This document shows positions 1 through 8,735 of a DNA stretch of 57,808 nucleotides, one piece after another. Made by a program: the position numbers and the translations under genes. The DNA is from Comamonadaceae bacterium OH2545_COT-014 (GTDB lineage Bacteria > Pseudomonadota > Gammaproteobacteria > Burkholderiales > Burkholderiaceae_C). The DNA lies in assembly GCA_003859965.1 (NCBI GenBank), contig RQYR01000020.1, positions 1 through 57,808 of the forward strand. Reading direction: 5' to 3'. Position 1 is the first letter of the stretch. Each line of letters opens with the position of its first letter. Below the pieces are notes generated by a model that was not told the origin of the DNA, searched no databases, and was given only the letters and a program-made list of their open reading frames with translations.

Positions 1-1017
1 GCAGTTGCCCGTCGCCAGCATGGTGACCACGCCGGTATTGGCATCAACGGTGCAAACGCCGGGCGTGGTGCTGGCGTATTGCAGCGGCTGGCCTGACGCG
101 CCGCCGGTGACGCCGTTCAGTGCATAGGTGGCGTTGGCGGCAAAAGGTGGCACAGGCGCTTGCGCCGGCACGGTGATGGTTTGCGGCAGCTTGCAGGTGT
201 CGCTCAGGCGCAGCTTCAGGCTGGCTTCAGCCAGTTGGCGGCCTTGCAGCGGGCTGTTTTCAAAGGGGTTGGCGTCGCCAGTGAGCATGACACAGGCGCC
301 TGCGCCGCCGTTGACTTGCTCGCGCGGGGCAAACACGGTGTAGGCGGTGGTGGCACCCGCTGCCTGGGGCGAGGATATGCCAGTGTGCAGATACACGGCG
401 TTGGCCGCAGGGGTGTCGGTCAGCGCCAGATAATCATGCCCGCGCAGTGTGGGGTTGATGTTGGCTCCTGTGAAGTGCGCGCTGTAGGGTGAGCCGGCGT
501 TCAGTGCCAGCGAGGTAACGGCGGGGGGCGCAGCGTAGTAGCGTTGCAGGCCCAGGTTCCAGCCGGTGGCGCGGTTGAGCATGTCCTTGACGCGGGTGAC
601 GTTGAAGGTCTCCGCCCCGACGTGAGGCTTCAGGGCGGCACTGTCGCAGCAACCGTCGGTAATGAATACGAAAGACAGCAGCCGGTCGCTGGCGCGGGTT
701 CTGACAGCGGTTTCGAGGGCCTGCAAGTCAGCGTCATCAACCGTTTTCTGCACGCTCGCCACCACCACCATGTCCTGGTTGGCAAACAGTGCGGGATCGA
801 GGGCAGTGCCGTCGTTGAGCAAGCCCGCCTGGTGGGTGACAGTAGCGCCCGCGTCAGTGTAGGCCTTGGCAATGCGGTCGATGTAGCCAGTTTGCGCGTA
901 GCCGGCTTCGGCTGTGGACAACAGCAGCACGTTTTGCGCTGCAGCGGGCAGGGCCAGCAGGCCAGCGGCGGCCAGCAGGGTCAGGCGGGCGCGGCGGGGC
1001 TTGACATGTGAATGCAT
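1..1017 (-). CDS. Secreted protein with C-terminal Ig-like segment, partial (runs off left edge)
   Basis: The minus frame is open from ATG at 1017 to the window edge (339 codons, no stop), so the C-terminus is missing. The start is supported by an AAAGGAAA ribosome site six bases upstream. Residues 1-28 form a signal peptide (basic MHSHVKPRRAR, then a hydrophobic LLAAAGLLALPAAAQ, cleavage after AAA/Q). The next ~230 residues resemble no family I can name; they contain a VVVASVQKT and a VFITDGCCDSA segment. The visible end (TYALNGVTGGASGQP ... GVCTVDANTGVV) resembles the Ig-like repeats found in Comamonadaceae exported proteins that end in an IPTL-CTERM sorting tail; the tail itself would lie outside the window. 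It is downstream of, and co-oriented with, the Dpp genes, but 173 bp away. Function unknown. Confidence 0.75.
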   Translation of the reverse strand, partial: MHSHVKPRRARLTLLAAAGLLALPAAAQNVLLLSTAEAGYAQTGYIDRIAKAYTDAGATVTHQAGLLNDGTALDPALFANQDMVVVASVQKTVDDADLQALETAVRTRASDRLLSFVFITDGCCDSAALKPHVGAETFNVTRVKDMLNRATGWNLGLQRYYAAPPAVTSLALNAGSPYSAHFTGANINPTLRGHDYLALTDTPAANAVYLHTGISSPQAAGATTAYTVFAPREQVNGGAGACVMLTGDANPFENSPLQGRQLAEASLKLRLSDTCKLPQTITVPAQAPVPPFAANATYALNGVTGGASGQPLQYASTTPGVCTVDANTGVVTMLATGNC

Positions 1018-1190
1018 GTTTTTCCTTTCTTCTTTTGTGGTCGTCATTGATCGCATGTGCGTGCAAGTATGTACGCGCAAGTGCGCGGGTTATCACCACG
1101 AAGGCCGCACAGGCAAGACTTTGGCGGTTTTCGCGCAAAAAGCGCTTCGCCTGCGGTCATGCAGTCATGCGCGCTCATGCGCACCGGCGC

Positions 1191-2252
1191 TCACACACGC
1201 CCTTCCTCCACCGCATGGCAGGCCACGCGGATGTGGCCCGGCAGGGTGCGCATGGCTGGGCGTTCGTGCTTGCAGCGTTCGTTGGCGTGCGGGCAGCGCG
1301 GGTGGAAGGTGCAGCCGCTGGGCGGGTTCAGGGGGTTGGGCACTTCGCCCTGCACGGGGGTGCGGGCGCGGCCGGTGTCGTGCATCTTGGGGATGGCGTC
1401 CAGCAGCATGCGCGTGTAAGGGTGGCGCGGGCGGCTGAACAGTTCGTGGCGCGGCGCCAGCTCGACGATGCGGCCCAGGTACATCACGCCCACGTGGTCG
1501 CTGACGTGGCGTACCACGGCCAGGTTGTGGCTGATGAACAGGTAGGTCAGCCCGCGCTCGCGCTGCAGGTTCTTCATGATGTTGAGCACCTGCGCCTGCA
1601 CCGACACGTCGAGCGCGCTGGTGGGCTCGTCGCACACCAGGAATTCCGGCTCGGTGGCCAGCGCGCGCGCGATGGAGATGCGCTGGCGCTGGCCGCCGCT
1701 GAACTGGTGCGGGTACTTGGCCATGTCCTGCGGCGACAAGCCCACCGATTGCAGCAGCTCGCCCACGCGCGCTTTCAGCGCGGCCTTGCCGCTGAGCATG
1801 CCGTGCTCGCGCAGCGGCTCGGCGATGATGTCCTCCACCAGCCAGCGCGGGTTGAGGCTGGCGTAGGGGTCCTGGAAGATCATCTGGATGCTGCGGCGCA
1901 GGTGGTGCCCGCCCTTGCCCTTGAAGGCGGCGTGCGCGTCCTGCCCCTTGAAGTGGAAGCTGCCGCGCGTGGGCTCGTACAGGCCCACCAGCAGGCGCGC
2001 GACGGTGCTTTTGCCGCAGCCGGATTCGCCCACCAGCGCCAGGGTCTGGCCGCGTTCGATCTCGAAGCTGGCCTCGTCCACCGCGCGCAGCAGCAGGCGC
2101 GGCTTGCGCTCCAGCAGGCGGTTGAGCAGCGGGGGCGAGACGTCGAAGGTTTTGGCCAGGCCCTGGGCCTGCACGAGCGGGGCGGCAGCCGGCGCGGCGG
2201 CGTCTGTGGGAGCGGAGGCGGTGTGTTCTGCGGTCATGGCGTGGGCGTTCAT
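1191..2252 (-). CDS. dppF: Peptide/nickel-type ABC transporter ATP-binding protein, DppF-like
   Basis: This 353-residue protein is the second ATPase of a Dpp/Opp-type importer and hydrolyses ATP at the inner membrane to drive uptake of peptides or related solutes. Walker A GESGCGKST lies near residue 95, the signature is FSGGQRQR, and Walker B is LVCDEP. The C-terminal oligopeptide-transporter extension with its cysteine pattern (PSGCTFHPRCPHANERC) is complete; in this family those cysteines bind an iron-sulfur cluster. The start overlaps the stop of the upstream ATPase gene by 4 bp, so the two are translationally coupled. It is the last gene of the B-A-C-D-F operon. The substrate cannot be read from the sequence. 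Confidence 0.92.
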   Translation of the reverse strand: MNAHAMTAEHTASAPTDAAAPAAAPLVQAQGLAKTFDVSPPLLNRLLERKPRLLLRAVDEASFEIERGQTLALVGESGCGKSTVARLLVGLYEPTRGSFHFKGQDAHAAFKGKGGHHLRRSIQMIFQDPYASLNPRWLVEDIIAEPLREHGMLSGKAALKARVGELLQSVGLSPQDMAKYPHQFSGGQRQRISIARALATEPEFLVCDEPTSALDVSVQAQVLNIMKNLQRERGLTYLFISHNLAVVRHVSDHVGVMYLGRIVELAPRHELFSRPRHPYTRMLLDAIPKMHDTGRARTPVQGEVPNPLNPPSGCTFHPRCPHANERCKHERPAMRTLPGHIRVACHAVEEGRV

Positions 2253-3223
2253 GCCGCCACCTCGTGGGTGGCGTGCAGCCAGCAGGCGGCGCGGGTGGCG
2301 CCGGCGGGCATGAGGTCGGGGCGCTGCTGGCGGCAGCGGTCAAAGGCTTGCGGGCAGCGCGGGTTGAAGGCGCAGCCGGGCGGAATGGCGTTCAGGCGCG
2401 GCATGGCGCCGTCGATCTGGTTGAGCGTGTCGCGCTCGCTTTCCATGTCGGGGATGGAGGCCATCAGCCCGGCGGTGTAGGGATGGGCCGGGTGGTTGAT
2501 GACTTCGTGCACGGGGCCGATTTCGGCGATGCGGCCGGCGTACATCACGGCCACGCGGTCGCAGGTTTCGGCGATCACGCCCATGTCGTGCGTGATGAGC
2601 ATGACGGCGGCGCCGCGCTCGCGGCACACGCGCTTGAGCAGGCTGATGATTTGCGCCTGGATGGACACATCCAGCGCGGTGGTCGGCTCGTCGGCGACGA
2701 TGAGCTTGGGCTCGGCCGCCAAGGCCAGCGCGATCACCACGCGCTGGCGCATGCCGCCGGAGAACTGGTGCGGGTAGTGGTCGATGCGCTGCTCGGCGGC
2801 GGGGATGCCGGTGTCCTTGAGCAGGTCGATGGCGCGCTGGCGCGCCTCGGCGGCGCTGACAGGCAGGTGCGTCTGGATGGTTTCCACCAGCTGGCGGCCC
2901 ACGGTGTAGAGCGGGTTGAGCGAGGTCAGCGGGTCTTGAAAAATGGCGCCGATCTTGCGGCCGCGAATGGGGCGCATGGCCGCCTGCGGGAGGTTGTCGA
3001 TGCGCTCGCCCTCCAGCCGGATCTCGCCGGCGGCCACGCGGCCGGGCGGCTCCAGCAGGCCGATGATGGACGCACCGGTGAGCGACTTGCCCGCGCCGGA
3101 TTCGCCCACCACGCCCAGGATTTCGCCAGGGGCGATGTCGAACGAGATGTCGTCCAGCGCGCGCAGGGTGCCGCGCCGGTTGGGAAATTCGACGACGAGG
3201 TTCTTGACTTCAAGCAGTGACAT
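2249..3223 (-). CDS. dppD: Peptide/nickel-type ABC transporter ATP-binding protein, DppD-like
   Basis: First ATPase of the Dpp-type importer, 324 residues. Walker [11 protein letters not shown]-loop [11 protein letters not shown], signature FSGGMRQRV, Walker [13 protein letters not shown] and the H-loop ITHDMG are all visible. The C-terminal oligo_HPY extension [17 protein letters not shown] is present as in DppD/OppD. It precedes dppF with a 4-bp overlap and follows the permease gene dppC after a 137-bp gap that holds a copy of the dispersed repeat. Family membership is firm; the peptide label is generic. Confidence 0.92.
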   Translation of the reverse strand: MSLLEVKNLVVEFPNRRGTLRALDDISFDIAPGEILGVVGESGAGKSLTGASIIGLLEPPGRVAAGEIRLEGERIDNLPQAAMRPIRGRKIGAIFQDPLTSLNPLYTVGRQLVETIQTHLPVSAAEARQRAIDLLKDTGIPAAEQRIDHYPHQFSGGMRQRVVIALALAAEPKLIVADEPTTALDVSIQAQIISLLKRVCRERGAAVMLITHDMGVIAETCDRVAVMYAGRIAEIGPVHEVINHPAHPYTAGLMASIPDMESERDTLNQIDGAMPRLNAIPPGCAFNPRCPQAFDRCRQQRPDLMPAGATRAACWLHATHEVAA

Positions 3224-3246
3224 GGGCGTGGGTCGTGTGTTTACTC

Positions 3247-3300
3247 ATTTTTTGATAGCTGCCCAGGCCGTATGTACGGCCTGAACTGCCTTTTTGACTG
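3247..3300. repeat. Dispersed ~60-bp repeat, copy in the dppC-dppD gap
   Basis: The A/T-rich start TTTTTGATAGCTGCC followed by the perfect 20-bp palindrome CAGGCCGTATGTACGGCCTG and a GCCTTTTTGAC tail resembles six other copies in this window (9902, 32264, 40909, 43508, 47840, 49765). It sits inside the dpp operon transcript and would fold as an RNA hairpin between the permease and ATPase genes. Confidence 0.6.
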
Positions 3301-3360
3301 CCATACCGTGCGATCTGCCGTTGCATACCGGCAATACCGGCGCGGCACGCGCGCGCGCTT

Positions 3361-4272
3361 TCAGCGCAGCTTGGGGTTGAGCGCATCGCGCAGCCAGTCG
3401 CCCAGCAGGTTCACGGAAAGCGCGATCAGCACCAGCATCACGCCGGGGAAGATGGTGATCCACCACTCGCCGGAGAACAGGTAGTCGTTGCCCACGCGGA
3501 TCAGCGTGCCCAGCGAGGGCGAGGTGGGCGGCACGCCCACGCCCAGGAAGGAGAGCGTGGCCTCGGTGATGATGGCCGTGGCCACCTGGATGGTGGCCAG
3601 CACCAGCACCGGCCCCAGCACGTTGGGCAGCACGTGCTTGACCATGATGCGCCAGGCGGACACGCCGGTCACGCGCGCGGCCTGCACGTATTCCTTGTTG
3701 CGCTCCACCAGCGTGGAGCCGCGCACCGTGCGCGCGTACTGCACCCAGCCGGTGAGCGAGATGGCGATGATGAGCACGCCGAAGGCCAGCGATTCGTGCG
3801 CGTCGGGAAACAGCGCGCGGCCCACGCCGGCGATGAGCAGCGCCACCAAAATGGCGGGAAACGAGAGCATCACGTCGCACAGACGCATCAGGAAGGCATC
3901 GACCCAGCCGCCCTTGAAGCCGGCCAGCAACCCCAGCGCCACGCCCACAACAACGGAGATGACCACAGAGGCCAGGCCCACCACCAGCGAGATGCGGGCG
4001 CCGTAGATCAGCGCCGAAAGAATGTCTCGCCCCTGGTCGTCCGTGCCCAGCAGGTACTTCCACTGGCCGCCTTCCTGCCAGGCCGGGGGCAGGCGCGCGT
4101 CGGACAGCTCCAGCGTGGTCAGGTCGAACGGGTTGTGCGGCGACACCCAGCCCGCAAACAGCGCGCAGAAGATGCAGACGAAGGCGATGACCGCCGCCAC
4201 GATGGCCGTGGGCGAGGTGCGGAAGCTGTAGCCGACGTCACTGTCGAGCCAGCGGGAAACGAAGTTGCTCAT
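3361..4272 (-). CDS. dppC: Peptide/nickel-type ABC transporter permease, DppC-like
   Basis: Inner-membrane permease, 303 residues. An N-terminal transmembrane helix (IVAAVIAFVCIFCALFAG) is followed by the OppC-type periplasmic segment and a five-helix BPD_transp_1 domain. The cytoplasmic EAA loop, which docks on the ATPases, is seen around EATLSFLGVGVPPTSPS. The segment LLGTDDQGRDILSALIYGAR is the hallmark of DppC/OppC proteins. It lies between the binding-protein gene and the two ATPase genes and pairs with the dppB-like permease. Confidence 0.92.
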   Translation of the reverse strand: MSNFVSRWLDSDVGYSFRTSPTAIVAAVIAFVCIFCALFAGWVSPHNPFDLTTLELSDARLPPAWQEGGQWKYLLGTDDQGRDILSALIYGARISLVVGLASVVISVVVGVALGLLAGFKGGWVDAFLMRLCDVMLSFPAILVALLIAGVGRALFPDAHESLAFGVLIIAISLTGWVQYARTVRGSTLVERNKEYVQAARVTGVSAWRIMVKHVLPNVLGPVLVLATIQVATAIITEATLSFLGVGVPPTSPSLGTLIRVGNDYLFSGEWWITIFPGVMLVLIALSVNLLGDWLRDALNPKLR

Positions 4273-4348
4273 GAAAATGTGGCTATGAACACACTAGAAA
4301 AGGGCCGCTGGGGCATTTGGGATGCATGCCCCGCGGCAACCAGGCGCA

Positions 4349-5932
4349 TCACTTCTTGACGGTGATCCACTTGTAGTACATGGCGTTGTCGGCCAGTTGC
4401 ACCAGATCGACCTTCTTGCTCACGCCCCAGGCCAGCGATTGCTGGTGCAGCGGCAGGTGGCCAATGTCGTCCATGTGGAGCTGAAAGGCTTGCTGGATCA
4501 TGGCGTCGCGCGTGGCCTTGTCGTTTTCGGCGGCGATTTTCAGCGTCAGCTCATCCACCTTGGGGTTGCAGTAGCGGCCCAGGTTGAACTGGCCGGAGCC
4601 GGCCTTTTCGTCCACGCAGCGCATCAGCGCGTTCAGCGGGTTGAGCGAGTCGTAGGTGGAGGGCGCCCAGCCCAGCAGGTAGAAGCTGGTGTCGCGCCGC
4701 AGCACCTTGGGGAAGTAGGTGCCCTTGGTTTCGGCCTGCAGGTTGATCTTGACGCCCACGCGCGCCAGGTTGGCGGCCACGGCCTGGCAAATCTGCACGT
4801 CGTTCACGTAGCGGTCGTTCGGGCAGTTCATGGCCACTTCAAAACCCTGCGGGTAGCCGGCCTCGGCCAGCAGCTTCTTGGCGGCCTCGGGGTCATAGGG
4901 CAGGCGCTTGTCCTGCTTTTCCGTCCAGCCGTTGATGCCCGGACCCACCAGCAGGCCCGCAGGGCGGGAGGCGCCGCGCATCACGGTTTTCTTGATGCCT
5001 TCGATGTCGATGGCCTGGTAGAAAGCCTGGCGCACGCGCTTGTCCTTGAAGGGGTTTTTGCCCTTCACGTTGCTGAACTGCAGCTCGTCGCGATGCTGGT
5101 CCATGCCCAGGAAGATGGTGCGCAACTCGGGCAGCACCATGGTGCGCGTGCCTGCATGGCCGTTGACGCGCGGAATGTCCTGCACGGGCACCGGCTCCAT
5201 CACGTCCACCTGGCCTGACAGCAGCGCAGCCACGCGGGTGGCGGGGCTGGCGATGGGAGTGAAGATGACCTCGGTCACGTTACCGCCGGGTTTGTCCCAG
5301 TAGTTGGCATGGCGCTCGAACACGGTGCGCACGCCGGGCTGGCGCTCGCGCACGCGATAAGGGCCGGTGCCGTTGACCTTGAAGGAGGCGGTGTTTTCCA
5401 GCCCCTTGCGGCGGTCCACCGGGCGCACGGCGTTGTTTTCCTCGCACCACTTCTTGCTCATGATGAGCATGTGCGCCAGGCTGTTGGGAAACACGAGCTG
5501 GGGAGACTTGGTTTCGATCTCGACCGTGTGGTCGTCGATCTTGCGCACCTCTTTCACCTCGTTGGTGTAAGACTTCATGTCGCTGCCCTCGCCCGCCATG
5601 CGGGCGAAGCTGAACACCACGTCGTCGGCCGTGAAGGGCGTGCCATCGTGAAACACCACGCCTTTGCGCAGCTCGAAACGCCACACCGTGGGGGAGGTTT
5701 GCTTCCATGCCGTGGCCAGCGCTGGCGCCAGCTGCATCTTCTTGTCGCGCCCCACCAGCGGCTCGTATACGTTGGCCAGAATGCTGACCTGCAATGACTC
5801 ATTGAGCGAGTGCGGATCCAGCGAAAGCGCGTCGCCCTGGTTGGCGATGCGCACGGTTTCAGCTTGCGCTGCCGCCGTCAGCAAGGCGGCACACAAGGCC
5901 ACGGCCGAAAGGGTGTGACGTTGGGCGTTCAT
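4349..5932 (-). CDS. dppA: Periplasmic substrate-binding protein of the Dpp-type importer (SBP family 5)
   Basis: A 527-residue family-5 solute-binding protein that delivers its ligand to the DppBC permease. ATG at 5932 is chosen because it has a GGAGA ribosome site eight bases upstream and begins a clear signal peptide (MNAQRHTLSAVALCAALLTA, cleaved after AQA). The frame stays open further upstream but that stretch is not protein-like. Family motifs LDPHSLNES, YEPLVGRDKK, WRFELRKGVVFHDGTPFTAD and the late LLGWAPSTYDSLNPL are present. The gene is unusually placed between the two permease genes. No residue visible by eye separates dipeptide from other ligands such as glutathione or opines. Confidence 0.92.
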   Translation of the reverse strand: MNAQRHTLSAVALCAALLTAAAQAETVRIANQGDALSLDPHSLNESLQVSILANVYEPLVGRDKKMQLAPALATAWKQTSPTVWRFELRKGVVFHDGTPFTADDVVFSFARMAGEGSDMKSYTNEVKEVRKIDDHTVEIETKSPQLVFPNSLAHMLIMSKKWCEENNAVRPVDRRKGLENTASFKVNGTGPYRVRERQPGVRTVFERHANYWDKPGGNVTEVIFTPIASPATRVAALLSGQVDVMEPVPVQDIPRVNGHAGTRTMVLPELRTIFLGMDQHRDELQFSNVKGKNPFKDKRVRQAFYQAIDIEGIKKTVMRGASRPAGLLVGPGINGWTEKQDKRLPYDPEAAKKLLAEAGYPQGFEVAMNCPNDRYVNDVQICQAVAANLARVGVKINLQAETKGTYFPKVLRRDTSFYLLGWAPSTYDSLNPLNALMRCVDEKAGSGQFNLGRYCNPKVDELTLKIAAENDKATRDAMIQQAFQLHMDDIGHLPLHQQSLAWGVSKKVDLVQLADNAMYYKWITVKK

Positions 5933-5974
5933 GGAAAGCGTCTCCTTTTCATAGGTTGGACAAAGGCAGTAAGT

Positions 5975-5995
5975 GGCAACGCCCAGAGCGTTGCC
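5975..5995. other. Perfect inverted repeat in the dppB-dppA gap
   Basis: GGCAACGC and GCGTTGCC flank a 5-nt loop (8-bp stem) in the 128-bp space between the permease gene and the binding-protein gene. There is no T-run, so it is not a simple terminator. Such hairpins often mark RNA processing sites that let the binding protein be made in excess of the permease; that role is inferred. Confidence 0.5.
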
Positions 5996-6060
5996 GCAAG
6001 CGGCATGGGGCCACGGAAAACCAGGCGCCAAGAAGGGCGGCGGGCAGCGGCTGAAATGGT

Positions 6061-7041
6061 TCAGTGCCCGCCCGATTTGGCAACGCGCAGGCGCGGATCC
6101 ACCACGGCGTAGAGCATGTCCACGATGAGGTTGATCACCACGAAGATCAGCGCGATCAGACACAGGTAGGCCGCCATCACCGGCACATCGGCGAACGTGA
6201 CCGCCTGAATGAACAGCAGCCCCATGCCCGGCCACTGGAACACCGTCTCGGTGATGATGGCAAAGGCGATCAGGCCGCCCAGCTGCAAGCCAGTGATGGT
6301 CATCACCGGCACCAGCGTGTTCTTGAGCGCGTGGCCAAAGTAGATGGTGCGGTCTGTCAGGCCGCGTGCACGGGCAAACTTGATGTAGTCGGTGCGCAGC
6401 ACCTCCAGCATCTCGGCACGCACCAGACGCATGATGAGCGTGAGCTGGAAAATCGCCAGCGTGATGGCGGGCAGCACGATGTGCTTCCAGCCATTGGCGG
6501 TGAGCAGACCCGTGCTCCACCAGCCAATCTGCACCGTCTCGCCACGGCCAAAGCTGGGCATCCAGCCCAGCCACACCGAGAACACCAGAATCAGCAAGAT
6601 ACCAATGAGGAAGGTGGGCAGCGACACCCCCAGCAGCGACACCGTCATGAACACCTGGCTGAGAAACGTGCCGCGCTTGAGCGCCGCATAAACCCCCATG
6701 GGAATGCCCACCAGCAGCGCCAGCACGGCGGCCACCAGCGCAAGCTCCAGCGTGGCGGGGAAACGCTCCCCAATCAGGCGTGAAACCTTGGCCCCCTGGC
6801 GCAAGCTCAAGCCAAACTCGCCTTGCACCGCGTTCACCAGGAAGTGCCAGAACTGCACGAAGAACGGCTGATCCAGCCCCAGATCGGCCCGCAGCTCCCG
6901 AATCTGCTCCGGCGTGGCATCCTGCCCCAGCAAAAACACCACGGGATCACCCACGTACTGAAACAGCAGGAACGCAACAAAAGCCACCGACACCATGACG
7001 ATGACAGCCTGGATCAGGCGCTGGAAAACGAAGGCAAGCAT
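6061..7041 (-). CDS. dppB: Peptide/nickel-type ABC transporter permease, DppB-like
   Basis: First gene of the importer operon, 326 residues. It starts MLAFVFQRLIQAVIVMVSVA, the N-terminal helix of DppB/OppB proteins, followed by the family segment DPVVFLLGQDATPEQIRELR and a five-helix permease domain. The EAA-type loop is near VFQWPGMGLLFIQAV. The end LYAVVDPRLR is typical. Transcription must start in the 500-bp gap upstream; no convincing -35/-10 pair is visible apart from a GATAAT at 7093-7098 on the minus strand. Confidence 0.92.
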   Translation of the reverse strand: MLAFVFQRLIQAVIVMVSVAFVAFLLFQYVGDPVVFLLGQDATPEQIRELRADLGLDQPFFVQFWHFLVNAVQGEFGLSLRQGAKVSRLIGERFPATLELALVAAVLALLVGIPMGVYAALKRGTFLSQVFMTVSLLGVSLPTFLIGILLILVFSVWLGWMPSFGRGETVQIGWWSTGLLTANGWKHIVLPAITLAIFQLTLIMRLVRAEMLEVLRTDYIKFARARGLTDRTIYFGHALKNTLVPVMTITGLQLGGLIAFAIITETVFQWPGMGLLFIQAVTFADVPVMAAYLCLIALIFVVINLIVDMLYAVVDPRLRVAKSGGH

Positions 7042-7542
7042 GAAAACGTGGGATCAGAAAGTGAACTGACGCAGCCTCGAAGGCAATCGCGCATTATCTT
7101 CCGAGCAGAAAAACATGGGAATAGCCCCGCGTAGGGGTCTACCCCCAACCCATGGGCGTCCTGCCGGCCTCTCAAGGGCTCCCGCAGTCTGCCTTGACAC
7201 AGATGGCTAGAGAGACTTTGGGGAATCCGTTCAAAAAGACGGGTTAGTGGGAGATGTGGAGAGCCAAAGAGGCGCACCAACCATCAGTCACGCAAAGATT
7301 TGCAGTGCCATCAGGAGCACCTCACATCGCTTGATATTTCTGCCAACCACAAAAGAGTGATGAAAAAGCTCTTTTTCTTCCGTACGACTGTAGGGACAAA
7401 AATCCCTCCGCCCAACAACCCTTATTCCGAACTGCACGGCCCCAAGCCACATAGCCAAAAACCATGCTGGATCATAGAAAAAGCCGCCCAAAGGCGGCTT
7501 TTTCATCTTGATGAAAGCGCAGCCACAAGGACTGCCGACTCA
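7042..7542. other. Intergenic region between the porin and dpp genes
   Basis: About 500 bp with no credible gene. It is noticeably lower in GC than its surroundings. The left part must hold the dpp operon promoter; the right end holds the porin terminator at 7478-7503. The remainder shows no recognisable signal. Confidence 0.5.
7478..7503. terminator. Rho-independent terminator downstream of the porin gene
   Basis: AAAAAGCCGCC and GGCGGCTTTTT flank a 4-nt loop, giving an 11-bp stem with A- and T-runs on both sides. It lies 40 bp past the porin stop codon and is shaped to work in both directions. Confidence 0.85.
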
Positions 7543-8496
7543 TCAGAAGTTGTGGCGCAGACCAACACCGTAGTTGTTGGTGTCGTCCAGACGCAGGTAG
7601 TCAGCGTACACGAATGTGCGCTTGGACAGGGCGTACTTGAACTCGAACACACCGTTGGTGAACTTCTTGCCCTTGTAGACAACGTTGCCCACTTGCACTT
7701 CACGCTTGGTGTCACGGGTCACGTCCAGAGCGAAGCTCATAGCGCCAAGGTTCATCATGCCACCCAGCGAGAAGCCGGTGCGACGGCCATTGTTGTAGTT
7801 GATGCCGTTAGCCAGCGTGCCCGCCCAGTTGCGGCCATCGTTGTAGCTGGCAGCCAGGGTGAAGGAGCCGAAGTTGTACTTAGCGCCCAAGGAGTAGTTC
7901 GCCTTGGCACCGCTAACTTTGTTGTAGGACACACCAGCGCCCAGAGGACCATTCACGTAGGTCAGACCCAGGTCAAACTTGTTAGCACCCAGGTCACCCT
8001 TGGCCACGTAACCGATTTCAACGCCAAAACCGCCGAAGCTGGGAGTTTTGTAGCTGAATTGGCTGTCATTACGTGCAGACAGGTTACCAACGAAGCCGTA
8101 AGTGTTGCCAACCACGGAGTAGTTGGGGGCGCCCAGCAACTCCCAAGCAGCCATACCGTTGTAGCTAGGAGCAAAGGCACGACCCATTTTGAATGTACCC
8201 CAACCACCGCCAACCCAAACGTTGGCCTGACGCTGATAGCCACCAGCAGCACCCGTTTCAGCGTTGATACCCTGCTCGAAGTTGAAACCAACCTTCAGAC
8301 CACCACCCAAATCTTCCACACCACGGAAGCCAATACGGCTAGTACCGTTGGTCACTTTGCTGCTTTGCATGCCGACTTTTTCGCCATCCAGCTTGCCGAG
8401 ACCCAGATCAACAACGCCGTACAGAGTCACGGAAGATTGGGCCATTGCGGCACCGGAAGCAGCCAGCACAGCCAGAGCAATCAGGGATTTTTTCAT
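7543..8496 (-). CDS. Gram-negative general porin (Omp32-like)
   Basis: A 317-residue outer-membrane porin forming a trimeric 16-strand beta barrel for diffusion of small, mostly anionic solutes. ATG at 8496 is preceded by GGAGAA and begins a signal peptide MKKSLIALAVLAASGAAMAQ. The mature protein starts SSVTLYGVVDLGL, the near-invariant first strand of betaproteobacterial porins; RIGFRGVEDLGGGLKVGFNF and the terminal phenylalanine (YGVGLRHNF) needed for BAM assembly are present. Codon use is less GC-rich than in neighbours, as expected of a very highly expressed gene. It is a single-gene unit with its own terminator. Confidence 0.93.
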   Translation of the reverse strand: MKKSLIALAVLAASGAAMAQSSVTLYGVVDLGLGKLDGEKVGMQSSKVTNGTSRIGFRGVEDLGGGLKVGFNFEQGINAETGAAGGYQRQANVWVGGGWGTFKMGRAFAPSYNGMAAWELLGAPNYSVVGNTYGFVGNLSARNDSQFSYKTPSFGGFGVEIGYVAKGDLGANKFDLGLTYVNGPLGAGVSYNKVSGAKANYSLGAKYNFGSFTLAASYNDGRNWAGTLANGINYNNGRRTGFSLGGMMNLGAMSFALDVTRDTKREVQVGNVVYKGKKFTNGVFEFKYALSKRTFVYADYLRLDDTNNYGVGLRHNF

Positions 8497-8599
8497 TGCA
8501 AATTCTCCAAGGTTAAACATGGGGCGCCGGTATGAAGGGGCTGCGTTACCAACCGCGCCAGCTACCCGGGCCAACCTCCCCTTTTGGGAAGTTGACGCT

Positions 8600-8628
8600 A
8601 TTGCAACAGACCCGCTTGGAAACTGCAA
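8600..8628 (-). promoter_or_regulatory. Possible sigma-70 promoter of the porin gene
   Basis: On the minus strand TTGCAG (8628-8623) is followed after 17 bp by TGCAAT (8605-8600). That leaves a 5' leader of about 100 nt before the porin ATG. The matches to consensus are moderate, so this is tentative. Confidence 0.3.
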
Positions 8629-8735
8629 AGCCTGCGTGCCCGATTTTCTGAGAAGGCAGTCGATTTGTTGCCTGTTCGCAACAAACGAGCCAGCAGCGTT
8701 GCCGTCATACAACAACCGCCTGCCACTTCTATTAC

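Noticed and set aside
5310-6574. Upstream extension of the Dpp binding protein to a 741-residue protein
   Set aside because: The extension overlaps dppB, has no protein-like features, and ATG 5932 begins a proper signal peptide with a ribosome site.
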